From: a virus
DNA: 46,858 bases
IMG/VR virus record: IMGVR_UViG_3300018013_000015
Location: 1 to 46,858 of that record
Direction: 5' to 3' (one strand)
Shown: piece by piece, positions 1-7,248 of the stretch
Layout of the letters: every line of letters begins with the position of its first letter
How positions within the stretch are numbered: position 1 is the stretch's first letter
Position numbers and translations under genes: made by a program
Notes under the pieces: generated by a model
Seen by the model: the letters and a program-made list of their open reading frames with translations, nothing else
Database searches by the model: none
What the model was told of the DNA's origin: nothing

Positions 1-123
1 CTCAAACTTAGATTCGCGGCCCTCTTTCACTTCGATTTTTTTCTTCCCGTTGCAGGTCTTACACTCGAAGCCGGTGAGAGGTATGTCGATGCTTACTAGT
101 ATCTTCTCGCCGATGGCTCTGAA
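1..123. repeat. Terminal direct repeat (circular assembly overlap), copy 1
   Basis: Bases 1-123 are identical to bases 46736-46858. A gene reading frame (the GroES-like protein) runs without interruption through the join, so the repeat most simply marks a circular or circularly permuted genome of 46,735 bp rather than a biological terminal repeat. Confidence 0.95.
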
Positions 124-288
124 AGTGTAGGGAAAGCCTGGAAAGTTCACTTCGTTGGTTTGGTCAAGAACGATGCTTTCGATAGAGCCAGTATCGTACT
201 TGCTGGCATCGTCGGCTTCTTTGAGACGCTCACCCAGTTTGATCTGCTCTGCGGTACGGAAATCTGTCATTATCTCATGCGGTGGCAT
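1..288 (-). CDS. GroES-like co-chaperonin with zinc motif, N-terminal part (continues at 46735)
   Basis: First 96 codons of a 192-residue protein that continues at 46735..46445 across the circular join. The ATG at 288 overlaps the stop of the DUF3987 gene (TAATG), with GGGAGAG upstream. Residues 1-55 are an extra N-terminal region. Residues 57-68 (RAIGEKILVSID) match the first strand of GroES. Then, where GroES has its GroEL-binding mobile loop, there is CKTCNG (C76, C79) followed by a second pair in CPTCKGQG (C98, C101). These resemble half of the four-motif DnaJ zinc domain. This is the last gene of the leftward replication operon. The GroES assignment rests on motif order seen by eye. The zinc insertion is what the sequence shows; its function is unknown. 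Confidence 0.75.
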   Translation of the reverse strand, partial: MPPHEIMTDFRTAEQIKLGERLKEADDASKYDTGSIESIVLDQTNEVNFPGFPYTFRAIGEKILVSIDIPLTGFECKTCNGKKKIEVKEGRESKFE

Positions 289-1529
289 TACGGCACTCTC
301 CCATTCTTAGGTTGTGATGCTGCGTGTTGATAGTATGTTGGCACTCCAGAACTCTTTATGCAGAAGCCTATAGTCTCTAGAACATATAGAATTCTGTTCA
401 AAGTCTCTGGAGAGTTGATATGTTCGTGCAAAGCTCTGTAGATCTCTTTCTCCGTAGTTCGGCCTGTCTTTTCTATAAAGTCCTGAATCTTCGCCGTAGT
501 CGCGGAGTCCATACCCTCGCCGGCGCCTCTAAAGAGTTTGCCAAGTTGTGTGAACATCTTGCTTACTTCTGCAATGGCGTTGGCCATATCGACCTGGCTT
601 ATAACTAGAGAGTCGCCTCTCGAAGCGGAGAAGATCATCGCTAGTTTCAGCGTGTTCGCTTTGATACGAGCACGAGAGTTCTGTAAAACCTCGGAGTACT
701 CAGACTTAGCAATCTGCTGCTGCGTCTTAAGGAACTGTTCAAAGATAATACGAGCCGCAGTGTCTACAGTAAACTTACCATGAAGCAAAGCTATGTTTTT
801 TAAGTCGATGATTAAGTTATCATAAAGCGCTTTAGACTTAGGATTATCCTGAATAGGCTCAAGAAAAGGCACAAACCTAGACGGCGCATCAGCATAAGCA
901 AAGAAGCATCTACTTGTAAAGCCACCAGTGATAATCATCTTCGAGTTACGCATCTTGTCTACGTCGCGCATGAAAGATGGTACCGAAGCGGCGAGGAGAG
1001 AGAAGCACATCTCCTTGATCTTAATGGTGCCTTTATTCTTGGTCTTGTTTCCAAACGTCGTCTCAGACCACGCTTCTTCCAAAAAGATCAGCATCCACTC
1101 TGATGCTCCTAGCAGAGTTCTTATCTCAGTGCTGAGGCACAGGCAACTATGATCCGTGCCTCCGATGACAAGTTGCTGATTCTTTATCTGCGGCGCCTTA
1201 GCCCAGCCTTGCTCAATGTCGATAAGAATCGACTCAGTAGTATTACGGTATGAGATCAAGTTCACCACAGGATTAGGCTCAGTCTCTTCGATCAGTTTGT
1301 CTACGATGTGTAGAATAGCTCCCTTACCTATACCAGGAGGAGCTACAAGTATCACAAAGATGTTTGGATAGATCGTATAGGTTCCAGATTCAAAAAACAC
1401 GTTGTCTTTCAGCACAGCGCCGATTAGCGATAGCGCACCCCATGTCAGAAAGTTGACTGGGATGTCAGTATGTGGCGCGTAGCAATCAAGAAATGCTTCG
1501 TGAAAAGGTTTGTGCAAAATCCTGCTCAA
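288..1529 (-). CDS. DUF3987-like replicative helicase/ATPase
   Basis: A 413-residue protein with an N-terminal helical region (FLTWGALSLIGAVL) followed by a P-loop, APPGIGKG, at about residues 63-70, and a Walker B-like stretch (WMLIFLEEAW) near 145-154. This order is typical of DUF3987 and YfjI-like primase/helicase-associated ATPases that phages carry beside their polymerase, so a role as replication helicase is inferred. The start is a TTG 11 bases after the polymerase stop, with an AAGG element before it; no better ATG is available without losing the conserved N-terminus. The stop overlaps the GroES-like start (TAATG), so the two are probably translationally coupled. Confidence 0.7.
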   Translation of the reverse strand: MSRILHKPFHEAFLDCYAPHTDIPVNFLTWGALSLIGAVLKDNVFFESGTYTIYPNIFVILVAPPGIGKGAILHIVDKLIEETEPNPVVNLISYRNTTESILIDIEQGWAKAPQIKNQQLVIGGTDHSCLCLSTEIRTLLGASEWMLIFLEEAWSETTFGNKTKNKGTIKIKEMCFSLLAASVPSFMRDVDKMRNSKMIITGGFTSRCFFAYADAPSRFVPFLEPIQDNPKSKALYDNLIIDLKNIALLHGKFTVDTAARIIFEQFLKTQQQIAKSEYSEVLQNSRARIKANTLKLAMIFSASRGDSLVISQVDMANAIAEVSKMFTQLGKLFRGAGEGMDSATTAKIQDFIEKTGRTTEKEIYRALHEHINSPETLNRILYVLETIGFCIKSSGVPTYYQHAASQPKNGRVP

Positions 1530-1540
1530 GGTGGCCCTTC

Positions 1541-3019
1541 TTACACTGTGACTAACTTCTTGTCCTGCACCGCAACTTTAGCTCTGAGTTTCTCGATTGC
1601 TTCTTTGACTCCGGCGCGACTTACTTCTTTGATTTTGACCGTAGTTTGGAAGTCGTAGCCAATTTCTGCTTCGATGGGAATCTCGACTTCAATGCCATTG
1701 TGAAACTTGATAACCCTTCTAAATGCGGAATCAGTTCTGAGAAGGTATTTATAGATTGTCTCAACGTCATCGGCGATGTCCTGGACAATAGAATCATGGC
1801 CTTCTTGGACGATTTTACGTTCTTGAACTTCATAATCAGTTTCGAGTCTGAGCAAAGCAAAGCCTGTATTATCTCCCACTGTAGACTGTGGGATATAAGC
1901 ATATGCTTCTTTGAACACGCTTGAATTGTTGTCATTTGGCCTAGCTCCTAGGAATTGCCTCTCACGTCCAAACGGCGTGACAAGCACTCTGTTTTTTGAG
2001 ATTTCGTTTTGGACGTACTTGTGGAAGACCGCTCTGATAGCAGGATCGATCTTTGCAGCTTTGTCTAGCAATATCTGGCAAGCAGCCTCTGAGTATGACT
2101 TGCCTTCTTGTGCTAGGGCGTCACTCATTCTACCAGCTTTCATATCGTAATTGCTGGCGTGACGTATCTTCTTACCTAGGTATCGGTAGTCCTCATACTT
2201 CACATCATCCCAGTCAGGCTCGTTTTTACCAGGGATGTGCATATTAAACACTAGGGAAGCTAGTTTGGAATGCCGATCAATTACACCAGAACGCAATTCC
2301 TCCAATGCGTGCGTATTCTGAGACAACGCCGACACAGGCCAATCTTCGGCACTTACTTGGTCAACCATCAGCAGTATGTTCCCCGGTCTAGCAACCAAGC
2401 ACCGACGATACATCTGTGCTACGTCTGAATGTTTTGGGAAGTTCTGCGCATTATTTCCAAATCCAAAAGTATGGCGTCTACTGGAGCGTCGTCCAGTGAG
2501 AGTTCCTGCAACGTTGTAGTTAGAGAGAAAAAAACTCTGTCCTCCTCGACTGAGTAATCGAGCATTAAGATAAGAGGAGTAGAGCTTTCCGAGTTCACGC
2601 ACTTTGAGAATCGCTCTAAGAGCTGGATCACCGCCGGGATAGTTAAATTGGTTCTTACTAAGCATCTTTTGCAGAGCAAGTTCTCCGGCACTGTAGTTCT
2701 GTTCATAGTTACCCTCCGCGTTTTTCTTGGTTATTTTGACGATCTCGTAACCAAGAGTCTTGAGGCCAGCTAGGAGAGCATACTTACCCTGAGTGGCGTT
2801 GATGTTGATAGAACCTTCCGGCGCTTTAGCATCTGCGCCGGCGAAGACTTTGACACCCCACTGGTTTGTAGCGATTGCAAGCTGTCGAGCAACCTCTGCT
2901 TTGACTATAGCTTTAGCCTCTGCTATACGGTCTGTGTTGATACAGATACCGCGGTTGCCTATATCGAAGTAGGCAGCTTGTAGAGCGTGCTCGTACGAAC
3001 TGGAGACTCGTTCTAGCAT
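1541..3019 (-). CDS. DNA polymerase family A, polymerase domain only
   Basis: A 492-residue protein with polymerase motif A (LLMVDQVSAEDWPV, D220 and E225 at the places of Pol I D705 and E710), motif B (RYLGKKIRHASNYD, R279 and K283) and motif C (EGHDSI, H408-D409). No 3'-5' exonuclease lies on this chain; that activity is encoded separately at 3673-4761. The position of Pol I F762 is a histidine, and motif C has GHDS rather than VHDE. An AAGGAG lies 6 bases before the ATG. It replicates phage DNA together with the neighbouring helicase-like, exonuclease and SSB-like proteins. Confidence 0.9.
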   Translation of the reverse strand: MLERVSSSYEHALQAAYFDIGNRGICINTDRIAEAKAIVKAEVARQLAIATNQWGVKVFAGADAKAPEGSININATQGKYALLAGLKTLGYEIVKITKKNAEGNYEQNYSAGELALQKMLSKNQFNYPGGDPALRAILKVRELGKLYSSYLNARLLSRGGQSFFLSNYNVAGTLTGRRSSRRHTFGFGNNAQNFPKHSDVAQMYRRCLVARPGNILLMVDQVSAEDWPVSALSQNTHALEELRSGVIDRHSKLASLVFNMHIPGKNEPDWDDVKYEDYRYLGKKIRHASNYDMKAGRMSDALAQEGKSYSEAACQILLDKAAKIDPAIRAVFHKYVQNEISKNRVLVTPFGRERQFLGARPNDNNSSVFKEAYAYIPQSTVGDNTGFALLRLETDYEVQERKIVQEGHDSIVQDIADDVETIYKYLLRTDSAFRRVIKFHNGIEVEIPIEAEIGYDFQTTVKIKEVSRAGVKEAIEKLRAKVAVQDKKLVTV

Positions 3020-3083
3020 TTAACTCTCCTTGTAGTATAAAGAGCGCTTTCTCTGGCTCTAGCAGTCATAATCTGGTCGGCTC

Positions 3084-3203
3084 CTACCTTCCATGTGTGC
3101 AAAATCCTGTATGTACTCCTGGCACACTTCTTAGTCGTCTGCCACATTTAGGGCACTTATTTAATATGAAATAAGTGTGTAGCCAATGAAATAGCTTTCT
3201 CAT
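3084..3203 (-). CDS. 39-residue zinc-ribbon-like protein
   Basis: Short gene not recognised by family. It has a strong site (GAGAAGGAGATGAA before ATG) and its start overlaps the stop of the upstream gene as ATGA, which supports translation by coupling. The protein contains a CPKCG motif followed by a Cys and His near the C-terminus (TGFCTHG), suggesting one metal site. It sits in a chain of overlapping genes leading into the polymerase. Function unknown. Confidence 0.6.
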   Translation of the reverse strand: MRKLFHWLHTYFILNKCPKCGRRLRSVPGVHTGFCTHGR

Positions 3204-3340
3204 TTCATCTCCTTCTCCAACGCCACAGCTTCATCGATGATCTCATCCAACTTATGCTGCACTGCACGAAGATAGCAGATTGGCACCACCTCTCTTAGAA
3301 AGAGAGCGATTTCTTTAATCTTTGCGAGATGTTTGTTCAT
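3200..3340 (-). CDS. 46-residue helical hypothetical protein
   Basis: Encodes a short, charged, mostly helical protein (ends EAVALEKEMK) with no recognised domain. GAGGAAAAGAA precedes the ATG, and both ends overlap neighbours by ATGA (upstream stop at 3337, downstream start at 3203). The two overlaps are the main evidence that it is real. Function unknown. Confidence 0.6.
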   Translation of the reverse strand: MNKHLAKIKEIALFLREVVPICYLRAVQHKLDEIIDEAVALEKEMK

Positions 3341-3663
3341 TTCTTTTCCTCTTTGAAACAATCAACCATCGTATTCGGTCCGTAATGTTCGTTTATCCAA
3401 GAAGCCGGAGGATCGACATTTCTATACTCTGGATCAAGATCTGGAACATCATTATTATGGACATAACATAGAGGACTAGTCAAAAACACTCCAACTCTAT
3501 CGTCTCGCTGACACTTACAAGAGTATTTTTCTCTTCGATACGCAGTAGGATCGGCTAAATACCTTAGTCTCGCAGCCTCTCTCAAAGCAGGTATTTTTTC
3601 TATCGTTGCTTTTATACCAGGTCGAAGTAGTTCTGCAAAATTGACATTTCCAAATCTCGTCAT
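3337..3663 (-). CDS. Hypothetical protein, 108 residues
   Basis: Not recognised. The basic N-terminal half has predicted helices (ALREAARLRYLADPTAYRREK), followed by a CKC pair and an acidic or aromatic tail. GTAGGAGAATGAG precedes the ATG, giving a clear ribosome site. It lies directly downstream of the exonuclease fusion gene (9 bases between them) in the replication operon, so a nucleic-acid role is possible but not shown. Confidence 0.6.
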   Translation of the reverse strand: MTRFGNVNFAELLRPGIKATIEKIPALREAARLRYLADPTAYRREKYSCKCQRDDRVGVFLTSPLCYVHNNDVPDLDPEYRNVDPPASWINEHYGPNTMVDCFKEEKK

Positions 3664-3672
3664 CTCATTCTC

Positions 3673-4761
3673 CTACCGCAGTTGCGGTCTTTGTTTAAAT
3701 TCTTCTTCTTGTCCTTCGTATACTTCAAACGTTACACAAGCATCAAGACAGTTATACCGCCGATACTTGTCCATGTGCTTGATGTTCCACCCGTGACCCT
3801 CGTCCTTATAGTAAGGCTCTCTCGTATACTGACGGGTCATGAATTGTAGTTTATGACTTAACTCAGGCCACAAAATGTGATGGCGTATGAGCGTATCCTG
3901 TACCCGGTCCAGTCGTATCCTAAAGCCCAGCATATTATGAAATAAGGCGTCGTAATTGAAAAAATTCTGTCCGAGTAGCACTGGTACATTGTAGTAGAGA
4001 TAGTCGAGCCTCTTCCATAACTCCCTGTTCTCACTTGGCTTATCACGGAACAGCCTAAAGCTGACTCCGAAGTTACTGGAGTCAGCTAAGCCCATCAGTA
4101 GAGGATACCCAGGATGCGGCGAGTACATAACGCTCTTGTACGTGGGATTCTCAATGTCGTCAGACAGAATCTGCGCGCTTTTGAATCGTTCAAGATATGT
4201 TATAAGTTCATCCATCTCCATATCTTGATACTTCATCACACGCTCAGGCAACGGCCTGAGACTACCATTCTTTTTCCAATACTCAAGCTCGTCCCGTAAC
4301 TTCTGCAGATCGATATACGTAGTGACATTTCTTTCTGTCCAGTCGGCCACGCACCTGTCAGGCGCGTAGAGTGGCATCATGTAATGCGGATACGGCAACG
4401 ATGGACATTGAAGCAGAGAACCAGAATACTTCTGTAGCTGGCCTGCTGAAGTTTCTACAGACTTCGGCTCTCGTAGCGGCGGCAAGAACCATCCTGCTAC
4501 ATCGCCAAGAACGCACACAAGCGGTGGATGATACTGATTAAGCTCACCATCCAGATTAGCATAGGCACTAGAATCAGAATTATTGGGGCAGCGACAAGTA
4601 TAATAACAGTCTGCCAAGTTAATCCTTGCTTCTTTGAGCATACGTTCCAGTACATAACCCATACCTCCGCTTAGTAGTGTCGTGATATCTGAGGAGTACG
4701 GCTTCGCTAGAATGAACCAGATTGGAGCCTTTGGTGAACCTTTTGGTGGAATGTAGGGCAT
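3673..4761 (-). CDS. UDG-like domain fused to DnaQ-type 3'-5' exonuclease (split Pol A partner)
   Basis: A 362-residue protein from the ATG at 4761, which overlaps the upstream stop as TAATG; an alternative TTG lies 4 codons earlier. Residues about 10-150 resemble a uracil-DNA-glycosylase superfamily fold (GGMGYVLERMLKEARI, then a YYTCRC segment and LVCVLGDVAGW). Residues about 195-350 carry the three exonuclease motifs: SDDIE (Exo I), GQNFFNYDALF (Exo II), and YNCLDA (Exo III, YxxxD), with VQDTLI in between. In many phage Pol A proteins this exonuclease is on the same chain as the polymerase; here it is separate and two genes with small spacers away. Proofreading for the polymerase at 1541-3019 is inferred. 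The UDG part may be catalytically inactive. Confidence 0.7.
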   Translation of the reverse strand: MPYIPPKGSPKAPIWFILAKPYSSDITTLLSGGMGYVLERMLKEARINLADCYYTCRCPNNSDSSAYANLDGELNQYHPPLVCVLGDVAGWFLPPLREPKSVETSAGQLQKYSGSLLQCPSLPYPHYMMPLYAPDRCVADWTERNVTTYIDLQKLRDELEYWKKNGSLRPLPERVMKYQDMEMDELITYLERFKSAQILSDDIENPTYKSVMYSPHPGYPLLMGLADSSNFGVSFRLFRDKPSENRELWKRLDYLYYNVPVLLGQNFFNYDALFHNMLGFRIRLDRVQDTLIRHHILWPELSHKLQFMTRQYTREPYYKDEGHGWNIKHMDKYRRYNCLDACVTFEVYEGQEEEFKQRPQLR

Positions 4762-5108
4762 TAGTCTTTCCAATCCGCTCTTTTACCGGTGTTGGGGATA
4801 ACTTGAACACATCTGTCATCCCATAACTCAATCATCTTATGATCTTTCTTACAGACAACGCGAAGTTGTTTTCCTACGTGCAAAATACACCAGTGATGTA
4901 TCGCACTCGTTACAGCTTCTAAATCGTCAGGATGTGCAACACGCGCTGTAAAGATACGGACTTCTTTTCCCTCGGCGAGCCACTTCTTCACACGCTGCAC
5001 CATCAGTGGCACAGGCTCGCCTATCTGTGTCTCGCCGGTGAACTCTGTGTACTTGGCTAAAGTACCATCTAAGTCTACGCCAATCCAGCCGTCGTGTCCA
5101 TTAGTCAT
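4761..5108 (-). CDS. HAD-superfamily phosphatase-like protein
   Basis: A 115-residue protein with HAD motif I (GVDLDGTLAKY, D12 and D14), a motif II-like IFTAR at 52-56, and motif IV WDDRC with D97-D98. There is no cap domain, so it is a minimal HAD fold. Such phage proteins are usually nucleotidase or polynucleotide phosphatase candidates; the substrate cannot be read here. Start and stop overlap both neighbours (ATGA with the upstream gene, TAATG with the exonuclease gene). CGGAG lies 5 bases before the ATG. Confidence 0.75.
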   Translation of the reverse strand: MTNGHDGWIGVDLDGTLAKYTEFTGETQIGEPVPLMVQRVKKWLAEGKEVRIFTARVAHPDDLEAVTSAIHHWCILHVGKQLRVVCKKDHKMIELWDDRCVQVIPNTGKRADWKD

Positions 5109-5377
5109 ACAATCTCCGGTTTAGTATCTGGCATACATACTGTTAAACAGACTGGTGTGAAATGACCTGAGGTAAGCTCGTTCAAAAGTATATCTGCACC
5201 TTCAGAAATAGCTTTTCTCTCATCATCTGAAAGTCTAAAACGAACGATATTAGCAACTGAGCCGTCTGTACGAGTGCCATGCATGACTGCTATTGGCAAA
5301 TATTCTGGCTGATCGAGAGCTATAATCTGCTCATACTCAACCTCAGCATCTGTAAAAACTGGTGACACTGATTGCAT
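5105..5377 (-). CDS. Hypothetical protein, 90 residues
   Basis: Not recognised. The sequence looks like a compact alpha/beta protein (YLPIAVMHGTRTDGSVANIV, then RLSDDERKAISEGADILL). An AGGAG sits 5 bases before the ATG. Its stop overlaps the HAD gene start as ATGA. A 160-base gap holding an 11-bp inverted repeat lies upstream. Confidence 0.55.
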   Translation of the reverse strand: MQSVSPVFTDAEVEYEQIIALDQPEYLPIAVMHGTRTDGSVANIVRFRLSDDERKAISEGADILLNELTSGHFTPVCLTVCMPDTKPEIV

Positions 5378-5459
5378 ATACTCTCCTAGAAAACTCTGTA
5401 TTCCTCAAGATGCGCTTCGCATACATCAGCATGATCGAACGGATGATCCGAAGCAAAAT

Positions 5460-5495
5460 GTAAACGGTGTAAGGCTTCATTCTCACACCGTTTAC
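5460..5495. repeat. 11-bp perfect inverted repeat, 14-nt loop
   Basis: Arms GTAAACGGTGT (5460-5470) and ACACCGTTTAC (5485-5495). It lies in the 5378-5538 gap between the SSB-like gene and the 90-residue gene. No U-tract follows on either strand, so it is not a standard terminator; a dyad operator or an RNA hairpin is possible. No gene with a credible start was found in this gap. Confidence 0.6.
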
Positions 5496-5538
5496 CATGT
5501 GAATCAACGTATTGACATTGTCAGCGCAAGCTGCGCTC

Positions 5539-6039
5539 CTAGCCCTTGATAAGATTAGTCGAATGCTTCTCCGTGCATCCCGGCACGGCGCAGAAGAACT
5601 GCCGAATTTCGTTTCTTTTCTTACCTTGGTATTCCGTTTCTGCAAGCTCTACTTCGAGCGTTTTGTTAGTGAGCGGCCCCTGGTACTTCCACTGTGTCGG
5701 ATCGTCCGGGTGCGCATCAGAACCATCGAACACGCCGGGAGGTGTGAGATTCGCCTTCTCAGTACCAGCGAACTCATCCTGTACTTCTTCCATTTGCAGG
5801 CCGCAAGCGTGTACAAAGTCGAAGATGATAAATCCCGCGCCGCTGTTCAAACTATGAAACACTCTCCGATGCTCATACTCTGGCGCTCCGATAATCTCAA
5901 ACTCAGCATTGAGATTAACACTCTTCCCGTCCTTTGAAGCCTTGGGACGGAAACCTTTCAGTTGCAGTGTATAACGTCCTGCTGGTACTGGTGGTGCTCC
6001 AGAAAGCTCATCCTTCTGCCAGCTCATTTGAAATGCCAT
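5539..6039 (-). CDS. SSB-like / DUF669-type protein
   Basis: A 166-residue protein beginning with a beta-rich core (VPAGRYTLQLKGFRPK, then VNLNAEFEIIGAPEY and HRRVFHSLN). This is the pattern of DUF669-type phage proteins thought to act as single-stranded DNA-binding proteins. It lies directly downstream of the Sak4-like ATPase, and in known phages Sak4 works with a neighbouring SSB. AAGGAG is 7 bases before the ATG, and a GCGGC-GTG-GCCGC hairpin (6055-6067) ends 2 bases upstream of it. Assignment by fold pattern and context, not by exact motif. Confidence 0.55.
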   Translation of the reverse strand: MAFQMSWQKDELSGAPPVPAGRYTLQLKGFRPKASKDGKSVNLNAEFEIIGAPEYEHRRVFHSLNSGAGFIIFDFVHACGLQMEEVQDEFAGTEKANLTPPGVFDGSDAHPDDPTQWKYQGPLTNKTLEVELAETEYQGKKRNEIRQFFCAVPGCTEKHSTNLIKG

Positions 6040-6054
6040 TGTTCTGCTCCTTCT

Positions 6055-6067
6055 GCGGCGTGGCCGC
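6055..6067 (-). promoter_or_regulatory. Small hairpin next to the SSB-like gene ribosome site
   Basis: GCGGC-GTG-GCCGC, ending 2 bases upstream of AAGGAG (6052-6047) on the minus strand. Confidence 0.6.
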
Positions 6068-6069
6068 TC

Positions 6070-6885
6070 TTACTTAGAAACTGTTGTCAGCGTATTCTTA
6101 GGCAACGCCGCACGCTTCGCCTTGTGCTTCGAGATCATGTCCATGATGTTCGGTTTTTCCTCAGCGTCCAGCAACATGGTAGTCGAAGCGAGAACATCAT
6201 TATTCGGTTTGCAAGTCACTTTGTAAACTTGCTGATTTGGTCTTGTTGCGTCAACTGTGATGCGATAAACCTCGTTAAAGAGGCTGAGGCTGTTTTCGAG
6301 GTATTGTGGATCAGTCGTAACGAGTCCTGTGTATTTTGTTTCTGTAGCTGTGGACTCGCCTTTGTCTTTCTGGTCTTTTTCGTGGAAGACAAAGATGATA
6401 TTAACTCCAAGGCCGCTAAACTCTGCAACAAGGTATTCCACGTATCGCTGGATTCCATTTATCACATCCCATGAGTTACGGAGCTTCATGCTGGTGCTGT
6501 TACCGACACGAATAATGCGATAGAGCTTGGCATCTTGTCGAAAGATTTCCTCTTCCATCGCACGATTCATGTAGGTTACAGAATCGAAGACTACTGTTGC
6601 AGGTAGTGGCAGACCTTTTGTCTTGTTTGCTTTCATAACCGAGAGATCTGTTTCTACCTGCAACATCGTAGGCTTCGAGAGGATGAAAAGATTTGGCTTG
6701 CCTTCTAGCGATTCGGACCTATCGTCGAAGTCATAGTATCTGATAGGTCCTGGCGCCGTTGCAGCAAGCCAACTCTTTCCAGTTTTGGGTTTTCCCATTA
6801 TGGCAATTTTGAGTCGATCAGTGGAAGAAATCTCCTCAGATCGTATCCCTGCCATATTATTGAATGGATTCGGTTGTGTAGCCAT
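6070..6885 (-). CDS. Sak4-like RecA-type ATPase (phage recombinase)
   Basis: A 271-residue protein with Walker A GKPKTGKS at 31-38 directly after a short N-terminus, a DFDDR segment, a Walker B-like TVVFDSVTY near 97-105 and NIIFVFHEKD further on. This matches the AAA_24/Sak4 family, single-strand annealing or recombination ATPases of phages. It is next to a DUF669-type SSB candidate and a Cas4/RecB-like nuclease, a set expected for recombination-dependent replication. GGGGGAAAG precedes the ATG. Confidence 0.75.
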   Translation of the reverse strand: MATQPNPFNNMAGIRSEEISSTDRLKIAIMGKPKTGKSWLAATAPGPIRYYDFDDRSESLEGKPNLFILSKPTMLQVETDLSVMKANKTKGLPLPATVVFDSVTYMNRAMEEEIFRQDAKLYRIIRVGNSTSMKLRNSWDVINGIQRYVEYLVAEFSGLGVNIIFVFHEKDQKDKGESTATETKYTGLVTTDPQYLENSLSLFNEVYRITVDATRPNQQVYKVTCKPNNDVLASTTMLLDAEEKPNIMDMISKHKAKRAALPKNTLTTVSK

Positions 6886-6909
6886 TGCTTTCCCCCTGCT
6901 CTCTTTGAG

Positions 6910-7224
6910 TTACTTCGCTGCGGCTTTGTCTTTAGCAACAGCGTCTTGTGCTGCGGCTAAAGCTGCCTCGTCCGTAGCTTCCTGCGCTACCTCAGCCACC
7001 GCGGCGTCGTCAGCAGCCTTTTCGAGCTGTGCATGGTAACGGCACTTCTGATACGAGGTCGTCGTTGGCTCTGTTTGGCCTTCTGCTGGAGGCGTCGTCA
7101 CAGTAATCACAAAGTCTCCAGCTTTCCAGCACTGTAGGTGGTTTGGCAGCATCTCGGTACATTTTCCAATCGCCACATTTTGAATCGCGGAAACTGGTGT
7201 GTAGGTTTTTGTTGAAGTTGACAT
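6910..7224 (-). CDS. Hypothetical protein, 104 residues, Ala/Asp-rich C-terminus
   Basis: Not recognised. The N-terminal half is beta-rich with three cysteines (GKCTEML, LQCWKAG, YQKCRYH) that could bind a metal. Residues about 67-104 are a low-complexity Ala/Asp/Glu/Lys helix. AAGGAG lies 9 bases before the ATG. It sits between the nuclease and the Sak4-like gene and may be an accessory of that set. Confidence 0.55.
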   Translation of the reverse strand: MSTSTKTYTPVSAIQNVAIGKCTEMLPNHLQCWKAGDFVITVTTPPAEGQTEPTTTSYQKCRYHAQLEKAADDAAVAEVAQEATDEAALAAAQDAVAKDKAAAK

Positions 7225-7248
7225 TACTTAGGACTCCTTCTCCTGCTC

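Noticed and set aside
1511-3109. Repeated 14-mer TGTGCAAAATCCTG at 1511 and 3096
   Set aside because: Both copies lie in coding sequence in different contexts; two copies without flanking similarity are not enough for a functional repeat.
5343-5645. 100-codon minus-strand frame across the 5378-5538 gap
   Set aside because: Overlaps the start of the 90-residue gene and end of the SSB-like gene in another frame, very basic and without a ribosome site; the gap is better read as non-coding.
5512-5937. 141-codon plus-strand frame opposite the SSB-like gene
   Set aside because: Antisense to a well-supported gene with good start site; no promoter or ribosome site.
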